From Serendipita indica DSM 11827 (lineage: Eukaryota > Basidiomycota > Agaricomycetes > Sebacinales > Serendipitaceae): a stretch of 64,000 bases of DNA. This document shows, piece after piece, positions 22,001 to 32,533 of the stretch (positions are counted from its first letter, which is position 1; every line of letters begins with the position of its first letter). The position numbers and the translations under genes are program-made. The stretch is from positions 558,001 to 622,000 of the forward strand of contig CAJVGD010000014.1 of the NCBI GenBank assembly GCA_910890315.1, in the 5' to 3' direction. The notes under the pieces were generated by a model. The model ran no database searches. It saw nothing but the letters and a program-made list of their open reading frames with translations, and had not been told where the DNA came from.

Positions 22001-23496
22001 GCCCCTCTAGTCTCATGGTCGTAGGCGTTATCGTAACTGAGCACGCCCAATACCAACCCGGAGGGAGGTCTTTCGAAAAGTCGGTCTTTCGTTTCCAGAA
22101 TTCGTTCTGAAATGCTGCGAAGCGCTCCTCTAGTGTCTTTGTCGTAAGTTCCTGAAACGTCCATGCGGGGATCGATTGGGAGAAGTGATATAAAAGGTCA
22201 GAAATCTGTTGTTCAGACCGTTGGCTTGTCTTGAGTATCCTGTGCACGATTGAACACATTGTCTCGATATCAATCGGGTTCAGAAGACCGTTCTTCAAAA
22301 GTGCGGCGACTTGAAAAGAAACTCGGAGTGGAAACCGGGCCAACCATTTATCGTCTAATTCCTTCATAGCGCGATCACTGAGCCAGTCGAGGTAGTCTCC
22401 TGGGTTGATCTTCGTACGTTTCCCCCGGTGCCACAGTGATCCCAATCCGTCATCATTGTCAAGATAAACAGACGGTTTCAGGAAAGGAAGACCGACGACC
22501 TGTGCCATTTGTTTGAAGATGCTAAGTATGCCGGAGGAGTAGAGCGAGACGCGTAATTTTTTTGGGCAAATCGAGATCACCCGTTTGTGCTGCTCGTTTA
22601 ATCCGATGAGACGAGTTCTAGGAGTAGCGTTGTCGTAGCTCTGCTCATTATGCCTCATTGCACCGTGTTCCAGGATGGGCGCAGTATACAGAGATATGAT
22701 GAGAGTGAGATCCTTGACGGTAATTGATCTGATGTTTTCATACCGCAGTTTAATGAACGAGCGTGTAAATTCCTGCGGGTTTCCGTATGATACGACCACC
22801 GTATTGATTGCATCTTGGAACTCTAAATCTGCCCTAGAATGAATAGTTCCGGAGAACTTCGCGCACCATTCTACGCAGAATCGATGCATGGGCGTCTTGT
22901 TCTTAATGTGCCAGTGGTCGAAACCGAAGGCGATCTCAGACACTTGACAGCTGTGTCGAAGTTTTTCGAGACGGTCGTTGTGCTCCTTTTCCAACCTGGG
23001 GTCATGCCATGGCATCGTCTTCAGGTTGCTGATGTCGGCAGCCGTCCATCTTCTTTTGCGGTCAACTTGGAACACGAGAGCTTGATGCTCAACTGTCTCC
23101 CTGTCGTTCCAGTCCGGATAAAATGGAACATAGATGTGGTTTTGTTTGGTGTACCAAGAGAAGAGGCCACCCCAGTCTGGAACAAGAAGTGAGCCAAATG
23201 GCATAAGACGGCCACTAGAGTCGTCTCTCTTGTGAAGGGTAATCGAGACGCTCAAGAGTCTCGTGGCCTCATCGTCGTCTGCTGGTTTACGGCGTGATCC
23301 ATTTTCTGCGATAGCCTTGTGGTAGGCTGTAGAGACTGCCCATTTGACATCGTGTTCTTCGGCTAGACCTTCGTTCAGTATATGGGCTTGCAGGGGTACA
23401 ATGAGCCACACCTTGGGACGGGATATTCAAGATCCTGAACGCGCGTGCTCCACGAGGCTCTTGGAGCGCAGGTTTATGTCTTTCTTCTTCCTCCAT
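19099..23496 (-). CDS. Cellular RNA-dependent RNA polymerase (QDE-1/RDR family)
   Basis: Makes double-stranded RNA for RNA silencing (quelling-type pathway). Exons in reading order: 23412..23496, 21967..23368, 21714..21912, 21286..21669, 21231..21240, 21031..21178, 20606..20985, 20462..20557, 20333..20425, 20239..20285, 20005..20191, 19887..19954, 19099..19839. These sum to exactly 1279 codons plus stop. Family landmarks: RVNFTDEERLQIRWDRDVDG, LAYSNSGLREHS, DGYGCMS, GGAKGVLGINP, TRSPSIHPGD, and the catalytic loop GGGDVDGD, whose three aspartates are intact although an intron lies between DVDG and the last D. C-terminal landmarks are HLILADQ, CLKLAELHSKAVDFAKSG and ALGVLYR. Introns 21913..21966 and 21241..21285 have GC donors; a 10-nt exon lies between the latter and the next intron. 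Divergent from TSR2. Confidence 0.95.
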
Positions 23497-23730
23497 TAGA
23501 TGCTAGCTGCCTCGTCGTCCAGAGCCTGGCAAGGGGAGGAGGCAAAGTCCGAACACTGCCATCGACAACTTTTTGCTCCCATCTATTGCCCTGTGGCAGG
23601 CATTCTACACGCCACTAAACGACACATTGCAAGTTCCGCAGATATTAAAGGGCTTAAATGAACTGAATATGGCCTTGATTAGGTTTTGAAGATATCCGCC
23701 ACATAAATTTTACCCAACCGAAAATCCACA

Positions 23731-24324
23731 ATGTCTGCTGCTCCTTCAGAACCACAAGTCTTCTTTGCTCGTGCAGTCATTGCACGACTTGCAGTATGGC
23801 CGGTTCTGCGCGTCGCCGTCGACTCTGGATGGGGCGGTCCAGAATCCAAGCAAAAGCGAACATGGATGGCGGGTGAGATCATCGATGCGTTTGGCGCATC
23901 AACAGGGGCCGCTTCAGACCCCGACGAGACATATATCGAAGAACTCCTCCTCCAGATGATGGCCGACGAGTTTGATTGCATGGTCGAAGACTATAGCGGG
24001 GAAGATGTCGCTCGCGACATTATTCGACTACGAGAAGATTTTAAAAGCAGCAGAATTGAGGAGAGCATGAAGCACTGGGAAGAGCGGGAGCGGGCAATCG
24101 GTGGGAAAAAGGTCGAATACACCTTTACCAAGAAGGGAGACGACACGGATTGGGTAGACGACGATGAAGAGGGTTCGGGTGAGGATGGAGAAGACGAGAA
24201 CGAGGAGATGGAGGACGAAGAAGTGCCCCAACTGATCGAACATAGCCAAAAGAAAGAACCAGTTATCGATGAGGACGGTTTCACGTTGGTTCAAGGCAAG
24301 GGAAAGGGCCAGAGACGAGGGTAA
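23731..24324 (+). CDS. TSR2: Pre-rRNA processing protein TSR2
   Basis: Single-exon 197-residue protein. TSR2 acts in 20S pre-rRNA maturation and as a chaperone that escorts ribosomal protein eS26 to the 40S subunit. The WGG signature is present (DSGWGGPESKQKRTWM, about residues 31-46), followed by the conserved helical region (ETYIEELLLQMMADEFD) and a long acidic tail with a final basic GKGKGQRRG. The length matches yeast TSR2 (about 205). It starts 234 bases from the divergent RdRP start. Confidence 0.95.
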   Translation: MSAAPSEPQVFFARAVIARLAVWPVLRVAVDSGWGGPESKQKRTWMAGEIIDAFGASTGAASDPDETYIEELLLQMMADEFDCMVEDYSGEDVARDIIRLREDFKSSRIEESMKHWEERERAIGGKKVEYTFTKKGDDTDWVDDDEEGSGEDGEDENEEMEDEEVPQLIEHSQKKEPVIDEDGFTLVQGKGKGQRRG

Positions 24325-24426
24325 TTATGCGTGCTAGATATGTAGCATCCCAGTAGATAACAGCATGGACTATCACGCTCTCCCCGGTTTAAACGTGGCG
24401 TTGGAACTACAGGGGGATTAGAATCA

Positions 24427-25108
24427 TCAACGTACTTGAAAATAGATGACTGACCGATTAGCGACCGCTAGCTTGTGCATTTCTGTCTTCTTCCTGAGAA
24501 CCTCACTTTCCCCCTCTATGATCCGGACGACCTCCTTTGCCAGCCGTTCCTCAATCTTCTTCTCGCTACGGTTCTTGCTGACAGCTAGGAGCCATTTAAC
24601 GGCAAAAAAGGTGCGTTGTCGATCGTTGAGTGGAGTCGGAATCAACGAAGATTTTGCATTCTTCTTTTGACTACGCAACCGGACAGACGGAGATGCCAGG
24701 TCGACAGCCTGACGAAAAATGGGCAGCGCAGGAGCGTTGGTGAGTTTGTGAATCTCCGCCAGCATTTTGGTTACTGTTCTTGACGCCTTTTGACGCTCTC
24801 CATGGCGCATTATGTGTGACGCTAGATAGTGCAGCAGGGGGTCTTCGCTCGGAGGGAGTGCCATTCGAGTTGCTGGCTTTGCAGAGGATGAACCAAGCAC
24901 GCTTGTAGGATCTAAACAATCCAAATTAGTGATTAAATACTATTTAACACGTCATCATGGACTGAGACAGACCAGGGACACCTTTCGACAAAGTCGTAGG
25001 GAGTAGTGACATCCTTCGTACATATACGAGCGTCTTTCCCGTACTATAGATATCATTTTGCAGCGTCTGCGCTGTCCTTGAGCGCAATAAGCGTAAAATG
25101 TGGGCCAT
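24427..25108 (-). CDS. RSM7: Mitochondrial small-subunit ribosomal protein uS7m (RSM7)
   Basis: Exons 24973..25108 and 24427..24911, joined over a 61-nt intron (GTCTGT...GTTTAG), 206 residues. The N-terminus MAHILRLLRSRTAQTLQ is an Arg-rich, acid-free presequence of the mitochondrial-import type. The body matches bacterial-type S7: DPLLHYLASHIMRHGERQKA, then LRSQKKNAKSSLIPTPLNDRQ, and a C-terminal helix ending HKLAVANR. Bacterial S7 organises the 3' domain of small-subunit rRNA at the head and exit site. The last eight codons (SVIYFQVR) read into a GTACGT donor-like site, so a short terminal exon is possible. Divergent from the 5-oxoprolinase-like gene. Confidence 0.9.
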
Positions 25109-25283
25109 GGTAGGAACAACAAAACTTGGCACCTGCGTCCTCGCTGTTACCGCTGCCTTGCAGCTCTACTTCTTCTTTTTTCCTCATCTCTAAATCATTA
25201 TTTGGAACCCCAAATTTGTATTCGCTTGCGAGAATGAACCACAGTTTTCTTTGACTGCAACACCGACACCGGCGACAGCTGAA

Positions 25284-27971
25284 ATGGCAGAGGCTGGCAA
25301 GGGAACCGTCCCAGACCACTCTATTCGCATATGTGCAGATAGAGGGGGAACATTCTGTGACTTACACGCGTAAACATTCCTTTATAGCTTGTCTTCAAGC
25401 TCTCAACCTCGCAGATCTTATCCAGATCCTGAGGACAATAGTTCAAGGAGAGAATTTGTCGTGAAGCTCTGTAATCCACTTGCCTACAACTCAACCACCG
25501 CTGACTTCCCCCAGTATCGCAAGACCCTTCGAAGTATCGCGACGCGCCGACTGAAGGGATACGAAGGATACTCGAGAGAATAACTGGCGAGAAGATTGAG
25601 CGTGGTACCAAGCTGTGGGTACATCCTTGCTCTCCTCTGATATGACTAATCTGTAAACCCCCAGGCCGACCAACAAGATCGACTACATCAGATTATCTAC
25701 AACGGTGGCAACGAACGCTCTTCTTGAACGCAAGGGAAAGAAGCACGCATTACTGATTACAAAGGGCTTCAAGGACCTCTTGCTCATCGGGAACCAATCG
25801 CGGCCACGCATCTTCGACTTGAACATCAAGCGACCAGAACCCCTCTATTCAGACGTTGTTGAAGTAGACGAGCGCGTTACGCTTGTCGGGTATACTTCAG
25901 ATCCCGAAGCAATCGAACATGCAATCCAGTTTGACGATCACGGAAAGATTGTCAAAGAGTACTCTGGAGAGGCATCTGCTACTGCATATGACGGAAATCC
26001 AACCCCAGAAATCGTTCGTGGGCTAAGTGGAGAAGCGGTTCAGATTCTTCAAAAGCCAGACCTTCAGCAAGTGGAACGCGACCTTCGTCGGCTCTACGAT
26101 CAAGATTTTCGCTCAATCGCGGTCATTTTTGCACACTCTTACACATTTCCTGATCACGAAATCGCGGTGGGAAGGCTGGCGGAGAAGCTTGGATTCACCC
26201 AAGTCTCACTGTCATCCCAGCTCTTGCCAATGATCAAGATGCTGCCCCGTGGCGTGTCTTCCACGGCGGACGCGTATCTGACACCCATCCTTCGCGATTA
26301 CCTCGACGGGTTCTTTGCCGGGTTCGACGAGGAGTTGCGTGGTTCTGGCAAAGGTGCGCAACAAGGTCGCCATGCGCGTGTCGAATTTATGGGATCAGAT
26401 GGGGGGCTGCTGAATTTGGACAATTTCTCTGGTCTCAAGAGCATTTTGAGTGGTCCAGCTGGCGGCGTCGTTGGATATGCACTGACATCTTGGGATGAAA
26501 AGTCAAGGAAGCCGATCATTGGGTATGTACCACATTCAAATTGTGTTCTTTACCTGACAGTCATCAGTTTGGACGTCGGAGGCACTTCTACAGATGTGTC
26601 ACGGTACGCTGGTCGATATGAGGTTACGTATGAGACAACAACGGCAGGAATCTCGATCCAGTCACCTCAGCTGGATATCAACACTGTTGCCGCCGGAGGA
26701 GGGAGCTGTCTGACGTTTAGGAATGGCCTCTTCAGAGCTGGTCCTGAAAGTTCGGGTGCTCAACCTGGACCTGCATGCTACAGGCGAGCAGTAAACGGGT
26801 AAACCGGTCTCCTTTTGACATTCGAATAGAAAAGGCGGACCACTATCTTTAACGGATGCCAATCTGCTTCTAGGAAGGATCCTACCGGAATACTTTCCTA
26901 AAATCTTTGGAGAATCCGAGACAGAGCCGCTAGATGTCGAGGCTTCGAGGGAAAAGTTTCAGGCGCTTAGGGCCGATATCAATGCTCAATCCAAGAGCCA
27001 GCTTACGCTTGACGAGATTGTCTATGGGTACTAATTCATACTGCCTCGGGGTGTTCTCTGATCTTGTCCAGATTTATCAAAGTGGCAAACGAAACAATGT
27101 GCAGGCCCATACGGTACGCTACCTGGTCAGAAATAATCTAGTCCTAACACTCCACAGAGCTCTCACAGAGGCTAAAGGATACTCTACTGGAAATCATATG
27201 TACGTCGAGATCTAAGACACGCATGTTCTCTAATGAATTTCCAGACTGGCCACGTTTGGCGGAGCAGGAGGCCAGCATGCTTGCGAGATTGCTCGTCTTC
27301 TCGGTATCAAAGACGTTCTCATCCACCGATACTCGTCCATTCTCTCTGCCTATGGACTTTCTCTAGCAGACAGGGTGTATGAGATCCAGGAACCGTCATC
27401 CACTGTGTACGACGAGTCTACACGGGCATCCCTCATCAAAAGGCTAAATGAGATGGAAGCAAAGACGACAGAGGTACTCAGAGGCCAAGGGTTTGACGAG
27501 AACAAGATTCAAGCCGAACGATTCATGAACATGCGGTTTGACGGTACTGACACCTCGGTCATGATCCTAGATCCTTCCGATGGCAGTCATGACTTTGCAG
27601 CTGCGTTCAAGAAGCAGCACAAGGAAGAGTTTGGCTTCCTCCTCGAGGGCAAGGCGATCATGGTCGACGACCTGAAGGTGCGGGGGTTGGGCAAGACATT
27701 CGACACGCTGGGAGATACTGTGCACGAGGAGTTGAAGACACTGGATAGAAGAGAGGTGGACAAGGCAAAGCAGGCATGTACGCACAGCGTCTACTTTGAC
27801 GAGGTTGGGAGGGTGGATGATACACCGGTGTACGAGCTGCCGTCGCTCAGTATTGGAGATGTGGTGCAAGGACCGGCGATGATTATCGATGACACACAAA
27901 CCATTGTCGTCGTGCCAAAGGCTACAGCGACTGTGACGACGAGACACCTTGTAATCAACCTCCACAGCTAA
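25284..27971 (+). CDS. 5-oxoprolinase-like protein, HyuA half only
   Basis: 5-oxoprolinase hydrolyses 5-oxo-L-proline to glutamate with ATP in the gamma-glutamyl cycle. Exons: 25284..25369, 25415..25470, 25515..25614, 25665..26522, 26568..26783, 26830..27027, 27072..27113, 27158..27199, 27245..27971; 774 residues. Visible in order: the N-terminal hydantoinase/oxoprolinase region (ICADRGGTFCD, TTVATNALLERKG), the ATPase-type core (GLDVGGTSTDVSRYAG, VAAGGGSCLTFRNGLF, GGAGGQHACEIARLLGI), and the end of HyuA (VVPKATATVTTRHLVINL). Fungal 5-oxoprolinases normally continue into a HyuB half to about 1300 residues. Here a double stop (TAATAA) follows and no HyuB homology is found downstream. Intron 26784..26829 has a GC donor (GCGAGC). 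Confidence 0.9.
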
Positions 27972-28129
27972 TAAGATTTTGCTGTGAAGTGAAGCTGCTC
28001 TGCCCGCAGTCGTCGGGTTCCGGTCGGCCTTGACGTCGAGCATAAGAGTTGGAGAAGTTTGGGCTCCATTCCGTTCAGTAACCCTTGGTCTGCCCTTCGA
28101 TACCGCATTTGCTGCTAATAATTGTCAAA

Positions 28130-28711
28130 ATGCTCGCTCGTGTTGCTGCCGTCTCTGTCCTTGCTCTCTCTGCTCTCACTGTGAAAGCGGACCCTATCCC
28201 CGCCCCGCAAATCGACAGTTTGATCTCGTCCGTCGTCGGAGGCGCCTCATCGATCGCAGAGGGTGTCACAAGTGCAGTAGGAAACGGTGGAGAGGGCGTT
28301 TTCAGCTTCGTTTCGAGCGTTGGCGGCCAGGCTGCGACGGTCATTTCCGAGTCTGGAGGAGCTGTCTTCACCTTGGCTCAATCCGGCTTTGGACAAGTCA
28401 CTACGATTGCTGGACAGCGTACGTGCTTGTGTATTCTCTGCCTATGCTTGCTTACACTGTTCTCCGTGCAGAATACACCGTCGCGACGGGTGGGTTTGCC
28501 GACTTTACGTCCGGCGTGGGTTCCGCTATCAATTCGTACGTATTCCGGTCTTGGCATGAACCTCTGTTTCTGATACGTTGACTTTAGAGCTACGCAGACT
28601 TCAAGCAGAGGCGCTGCTAGCAGTCTCCGATCACCCGTGTCTCTCCCGGTCACCTTGTCCCTCGTCGGGACAATCACTGGCATCTTCTTGGGGGCCGCCT
28701 TTGTTCTCTAA
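28130..28711 (+). CDS. Small secreted, probably GPI-anchored, surface protein
   Basis: Exons 28130..28418, 28472..28535 and 28588..28711; 158 residues. A classical signal peptide (MLARVAAVSVLALSALTVKA) is followed by a Ser/Gly/Val-rich low-complexity body. A C-terminal hydrophobic stretch (VTLSLVGTITGIFLGAAFVL) ends at the stop, preceded by small residues (SSRGAASS). That layout is typical of GPI-anchor addition, although a single C-terminal membrane helix is also possible. No cysteines remain in the mature protein, which argues against a hydrophobin or small cysteine-rich effector. No family is recognised. Confidence 0.8.
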
Positions 28712-29014
28712 ACTACCACGGACGCTAGTCGCAGATGTAGCTTTAGCTCGACGTACGTATCTTGTGCCTTTGGCGGGGCATTTGTTGGAAGATACCCCCA
28801 TGCTGTTTATACAATTAACTAAACTATCTGTGTACACCTGAGCTAAGACTGGACGTGCTGGCCGTCGCCCGGACATTGCCTCGGGGAAACATATGGCGAG
28901 GTCCCACCGGTAAGGGATTGTGGGAACCTGGCATGCTTGCAGGCGTCTAATCATCTTCTTGTACCCCTCCTCGACCATCTTGTACCCCTCTCAGTGGCTA
29001 CGTGGCATACAATA
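28712..29014. other. Intergenic region
   Basis: About 300 bases, with CATCTTSTTGTACCCCTC-like sequence present twice near 28950-28990. No gene seen. It presumably holds the 3' UTR of the surface-protein gene and the promoter of the next. Confidence 0.4.
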
Positions 29015-31418
29015 ATGCAGCGTGAAGGCGGAGGAGCCAGAGCGCGTATTCACAGCATTTCGCACGAAACATATATCGACAACGAGCCATTCCAGGATGT
29101 TTTCAGTGAGGAATTGGAAAAGGGCCATTCATGGAACTCTGGCTCTCGCAGGGTTTGTTCAGAACTTTGGACACAAACCATCACTTTTGACAGAGCAATT
29201 AGGGCCGCTCGTGGATTACTTCGACAATCCTCTCAGTTTTACATCACGCATCCCCTCGAAATATAGTGCGAAATAGCTTCCAAAGGCCAACTTACGCCCT
29301 CAAACGACTGCCACTCTTACTTCTGGCACTCCTAATTACATGGTTCCTCTTCAGATCCGATGTAATTGTCAAATCTAGGCATACGTTGATCTACCATGAA
29401 GAGGACCTTCGAAGAATTATCGAGGTTTGTGAATCTGCAAAAACACATCTGGCCTTTGTTTGACACGGGCCACAGTGGGAGATACTCTCTGGTCATTGGA
29501 TGTCATGGAGACCATGTGAGTCCTATCTTTACGCGATGAGTTCATTCATTGACCCTGGACAGTGAGTTCCTGGTTTGGCCCTCCGCGAAACCCTTCATTA
29601 CCATCGCCCGTCGGCTATGACGATGGAGATCATCCAGGAGGTGTGACTGGCTGCGGATGGGCGAGGAAATACATCTACCCACAAGACATGATCGCCAATA
29701 ATACGAATAGCAACAGCACGTTTACTCGGTTTCACCCCTTTCCACCACGTCCGATTGCAGGAAGTATCGTCGACTTTGATGTAATCAGTCAAAGGTGTGA
29801 CCATGTCACCGGTCAATATCTTCGCGACTGCCTCGAGTATCTCCAAGTCGGCGGGGCGCTCAATGATGGCCTGGCCCATGTCCATCCCCTTGTCTTCAAA
29901 AAGACAGACGAGCCGGAAGAAGAGGACGCGATGATCAGACCCACGTTTCTAATAGGCAGTAATCGGCCACCAAAACGGCGACCTCTCCCTCCGCCATCCG
30001 AATGGCGCTATTTGTATATGGAAGATAGGTGGAGCACGCATGCACCAATGATGGAATGGTCGCGCTATGCCGGTGGAAAGGGGCTCGAAAAGCCTCTCAG
30101 TCTACCTACGCCAGTTCCCCCACCAGGAGGTATCCCCGCGTATACGATTGGTGTGGGAACTGTAGCAGTTGGAAAAGCTCCAGAAATGACGAGAGAAGAT
30201 GCCAAGAAGAACTTCAAGTGGGCTCCAGGTCAATGTGACGCCGAGTATCCTCGACGCTTTCATACCTACTTGGAAGGCGAGCTAGATGAGACGACATACA
30301 TGACCCTATTATCCTTCCTCTACACCCAAAACGTTGGACTGCATCTTCCATCGACCAATCAAACGTCTATCCCTTGTCGACCAGAGTTTTGGGTATGGGT
30401 CAAAGACTTGGGGCCAGACGAGTCCCAATGGAAGAACAAACTGCTCAAGAGCCCTTTTGCCCATATTCTTCTCAACGGACGTTTTTCGCATGTCATCAAA
30501 TTCAAGAATTGGAACGCGACGGAGCAAATGGATGCCACACCAGAATGGTCGTCCGAGTGGCGTGACGCCGCGCGTCTCGACAGGCGACCAAAGAAGAAAA
30601 AGCTCATGCAAAAAGATGAGGCAGAAGAGCCAAGCTTTGTCTTTGTGGGGCCTACCGCAGGCGATCAAATACATCAGGTGTACAATATCAGTATGGCAAA
30701 CACTGCTCGTTGGACAATCCCGCATAATCATGGTGGCATCTTCGTCGAACGAGGTGTTTTGTTCATGCGGGATTGGGAGGAGATTTGGAACTATCGAGGC
30801 GCATTTGCGACACGGTCCGCTCCCCATACATACCGCAACGCCGTAATTAAACTCAACAAGCACTCGGCTTTGGGAAAGTTTGTGTTTAGAACGGCGTTGA
30901 GGCATGGGCTCGCACTGGATGCGCGGTCCGTTGGGACGTATGCGGATGATGGTGGACTTATCGAGTTGCTTTATCCGTTCCCGGATATGCTTGCTGATCT
31001 TGCTGGATGGAGCCACGATAATTATCAAAAGAAGCGGCCTGCTGTGCCACTCCTTTCTAGGTGAGGGCGTCTGTGGTTGGATGAGGGGAAGTCTGACTGA
31101 CAGGCGGAATAGCTCGAATGAGTTTTTCGACCACAATCCTTCCCATTCGCCGCCATCTCAGCTTGGACTACGAAATTTCTTCAGAGGTGCATGGTTCTAC
31201 GATTCGTCACCATTGCTGTGAGTCATTTATTCTCCGTTAGATGCCACTATGCTCACATATAGTAGACAAAATACACATGAAACCAATTCTACACAATCGA
31301 TTTCGACCATGGAGGCAAAACCTTTGTCGGAATCGTCCTGGGCCGCAGTTCACAAAAGGACATACGAGGCGTTCCTCCATGGCGAGATTCCAAATATGTA
31401 TGGTGAATCCTCTAGATG
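29015..31418 (+). CDS. Glycosyltransferase-like type II membrane protein without a DXD motif
   Basis: The firm exons are about 29266..29424, 29476..29515, 29563..31060, 31113..31217 and 31263..31418. A membrane anchor (RLPLLLLALLITWFLF) comes near the start, then a long luminal region. The core HNHGGIFVERGVLFMRDWEE, then FATRSAPHTYRNAVIKLNK and ALGKFVFRTAL, resembles fungal GT32-like sugar-nucleotide transferases. In those, GG(I/V) is followed by a D-x-D motif that binds metal; here it reads ERG. A tandem acceptor TAGTAG sits at 31260-31265. The N-terminus is unresolved: ATG 29015 needs either a 160-nt intron or an indel to reach the anchor frame. The C-terminal exon (SWAAVHKRTYEAFLHGE) is inferred from an open, family-like frame. 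Confidence 0.65.
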
Positions 31419-31522
31419 ATGGCTTCTGCGATTATGACGGTAATTTATGTGTACTTATTGGTGCAATGTGGAAATAGCCGCTTGATCTATCCCACTCTTG
31501 GTATCATTTGCATTATACGAGA

Positions 31523-32533
31523 ATGGCGGAAAGAACCACTGAAAAGCAATTTCCAAATGTCGATGCAGCAAATGCAGTTCGTGCGTGTCCGAGGGCTCGG
31601 GGTTTCGATTTCTAAAGCATCTCTGCATCGATTACAGCCTTATCACAACTCTCAGAGCAAATGCCGAGACGAATGTGTGTAATAATGAACTGCCATTCCC
31701 GAGCTAGATGTGTGTCATTTCCATAGAGAGCTTGGGAGTTGGGAAGCATGGCTGTCACAAATCTAATACTTTACTAGAGGAGACTATGATCTCAAGCTTT
31801 ATCGGGGAATTGACGCGCCACAGGGCCTAAGGAAAGCAATGTGGACCATATACCAAGATAATCTCACCTCCATGCGAGTATTTCCTCCAATCTCGAGGCT
31901 TATCTTACGCCAAGATTCAACAGATTGAAGGAAGAGCTGGATGAACTTCAGAAGAGCGATGAATGGTTTCATCCTCACTCGAGGCTCCTCGTATTGTCTA
32001 GCCAGCCAACAACAACCAGCGAAAATCAAACCACTAATCTAAATTCGAGCGTGGTTGCCTACGGTGTGTTTCGATTTGACACCGAGGAGAACGAGGAAGA
32101 CGATGGATACGACGAGGTTCTTTACTGGTGCACTATTTCCTCTCTTCTTTTAAGTCAAGAAAGTAATAGCCTCGTAGCTACGAGCTCCAGGTTGCAACGT
32201 CCGCAAGGAGACAAGGACTCGGACGGCAAATCCTGGAGCTAATGAATGACTTTGGCCGGAAATACAAGATGAAGAAGACCATGCTGACGTGCCACAAAGG
32301 TGCTACTTACTCTCCTTGATTCGTATGGTCTGATTTTCCCCAGTAAATACATCTGCCATCGCTTTCTATACTCAACTTGGGTGTGTGTCCTCATTCTCTC
32401 TGATTCAGCATTAACATGCTGTAGGTTCAAGTACGATGTCATTTGTCCAAGTCAATGGGTAAATTCGGATTCAGATGAAGAGGACGAAGAAGAAGTCGAT
32501 TACTTTATACTCTCAAAACCACTCAAGCACTAG
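31523..32533 (+). CDS. NAA40: N-alpha-acetyltransferase 40 (NatD)
   Basis: NatD acetylates the N-termini of histones H4 and H2A. The C-terminal exons are clear: about 31924..32127, 32178..32299, 32344..32380 and 32425..32533. They read DEVLYCYELQV, the acetyl-CoA loop RRQGLGRQ, KKTMLTCHKVNTSAIAFYTQLGF and CPSQWVNSD, in the order of the GNAT fold of NAA40. Upstream, WTIYQDNLTS and, near 31560, VDAANAV match N-terminal blocks of the family. Exon borders between 31580 and 31873 are not resolved. The junction 31873|31924 would need a GC donor (GCGAGT). The WGW-type motif expected after the IYQDNL block was not found. The stop codon lies inside the antisense WRAP73 3' end. Confidence 0.8.

Noticed and set aside
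19099-23496. The possibility that the RdRP is virus-derived
   Set aside because: The DxDGD catalytic loop and all surrounding landmarks are those of the eukaryotic cellular RdRP family, with a dozen introns, not a viral polymerase.
24028-24294. Minus-strand 88-codon frame opposite TSR2
   Set aside because: Shadow of the acidic tail of TSR2.
26523-26567. In-frame continuation YVPHSNCVLYLTVIS in the 5-oxoprolinase
   Set aside because: This 45-nt stretch is a GT-AG intron without a stop; the family reads directly PIIGLDVGG.
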